NCBI GenBank assembly: GCA_017380975.1
Contig: JAFOCX010000212.1
Span: 1 to 5,651 of the forward strand
From: Lachnospiraceae bacterium
GTDB lineage: Bacteria > Bacillota > Clostridia > Lachnospirales > Lachnospiraceae
DNA: 5,651 bases
Reading direction: 5' to 3'
Position numbers and translations under genes: made by a program. Numbering within the stretch: the stretch's first letter is position 1; each line of letters starts with the position of its first letter. This document shows positions 5,588 through 5,651 of this stretch, piece by piece. The notes beneath the pieces are model-generated. The model was not told the DNA's origin, did no database searches, and saw only the letters and a program-made list of their open reading frames with translations.

Positions 5588-5593
5588 TTATTT

Positions 5594-5651
5594 ATGTATA
5601 CATCAAGTTTTTATGAGAGAAAAAAACATGGAACGAACAAGTATCCGGTTG
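5594..5651 (+). CDS. N-terminal fragment of a probable AraC-family regulator (cut by window edge)
   Basis: An ATG at 5594 opens a frame that stays open to the window edge, giving 19 residues (MYTSSFYERKKHGTNKYPV). AAGGAG (5582-5587) lies six bases before it and a strong promoter lies further upstream. The HGT..(F/Y)P signature near the N-terminus is common at the start of AraC-family regulators with a cupin-type sensor domain. Divergent placement next to a fucose catabolic operon fits a fucose- or fucoside-responsive regulator controlling that operon. The helix-turn-helix part lies outside the window, so the family call rests only on this short stretch and on context. Confidence 0.6.
   Translation, partial: MYTSSFYERKKHGTNKYPV

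Noticed and set aside
5462..5593. CcpA catabolite-repression (cre) site in the divergent promoter region
   Set aside because: I looked on both strands here and in the kinase-fucosidase gap and found no adequate match to the cre consensus.
1..5651. CRISPR array, tRNA or rRNA genes, complete insertion sequence
   Set aside because: There are no regularly spaced direct repeats, no tRNA cloverleaf or rRNA sequence, and no transposase; nearly all of the window is accounted for by the fucose genes.

Overview
The window carries an L-fucose utilisation locus from a Gram-positive, probably gut-dwelling Firmicute. Lachnospiraceae is my best guess. The basis is strong AGGAGG-type ribosome sites, protein sequences of Clostridia character, and the arrangement of isomerase, aldolase, RhaB-type kinase and intracellular fucosidase. 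The genus cannot be settled from this sequence.

Layout. Four genes lie on the minus strand and read from right to left. They are fucI (L-fucose isomerase, 3629-5461), fucA (L-fuculose-1-phosphate aldolase, 2835-3515), a RhaB/FGGY-family kinase predicted to act as L-fuculokinase (1410-2816), and, after a 296-bp structured gap, a cytoplasmic GH29 alpha-L-fucosidase closely resembling AlfC (91-1113). On the plus strand a divergent gene begins at 5594 and is cut by the window edge after 19 codons. Its N-terminus fits an AraC-family sugar-responsive regulator. The 132-bp divergent region holds two face-to-face promoters and a repeated bipartite motif that could be the operator.

How the genes work together. 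The fucosidase would release fucose inside the cell from imported fucosylated oligosaccharides. FucI converts L-fucose to L-fuculose, the kinase makes L-fuculose-1-phosphate, and FucA splits this to dihydroxyacetone phosphate and L-lactaldehyde. No transporter and no lactaldehyde-processing gene is inside the window.

Non-coding regions. The fucI-fucA gap (113 bp) has two strong stem-loops without a U-tract, which suggests mRNA processing or stabilisation rather than termination. The kinase-fucosidase gap is almost wholly occupied by four consecutive inverted repeats, including an 88-bp element with perfect 14-bp arms that can act as an intrinsic terminator on either strand. This gap and the repeated motif in the divergent promoter region are the least explained parts of the window. 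The metabolic genes themselves are well-known families.
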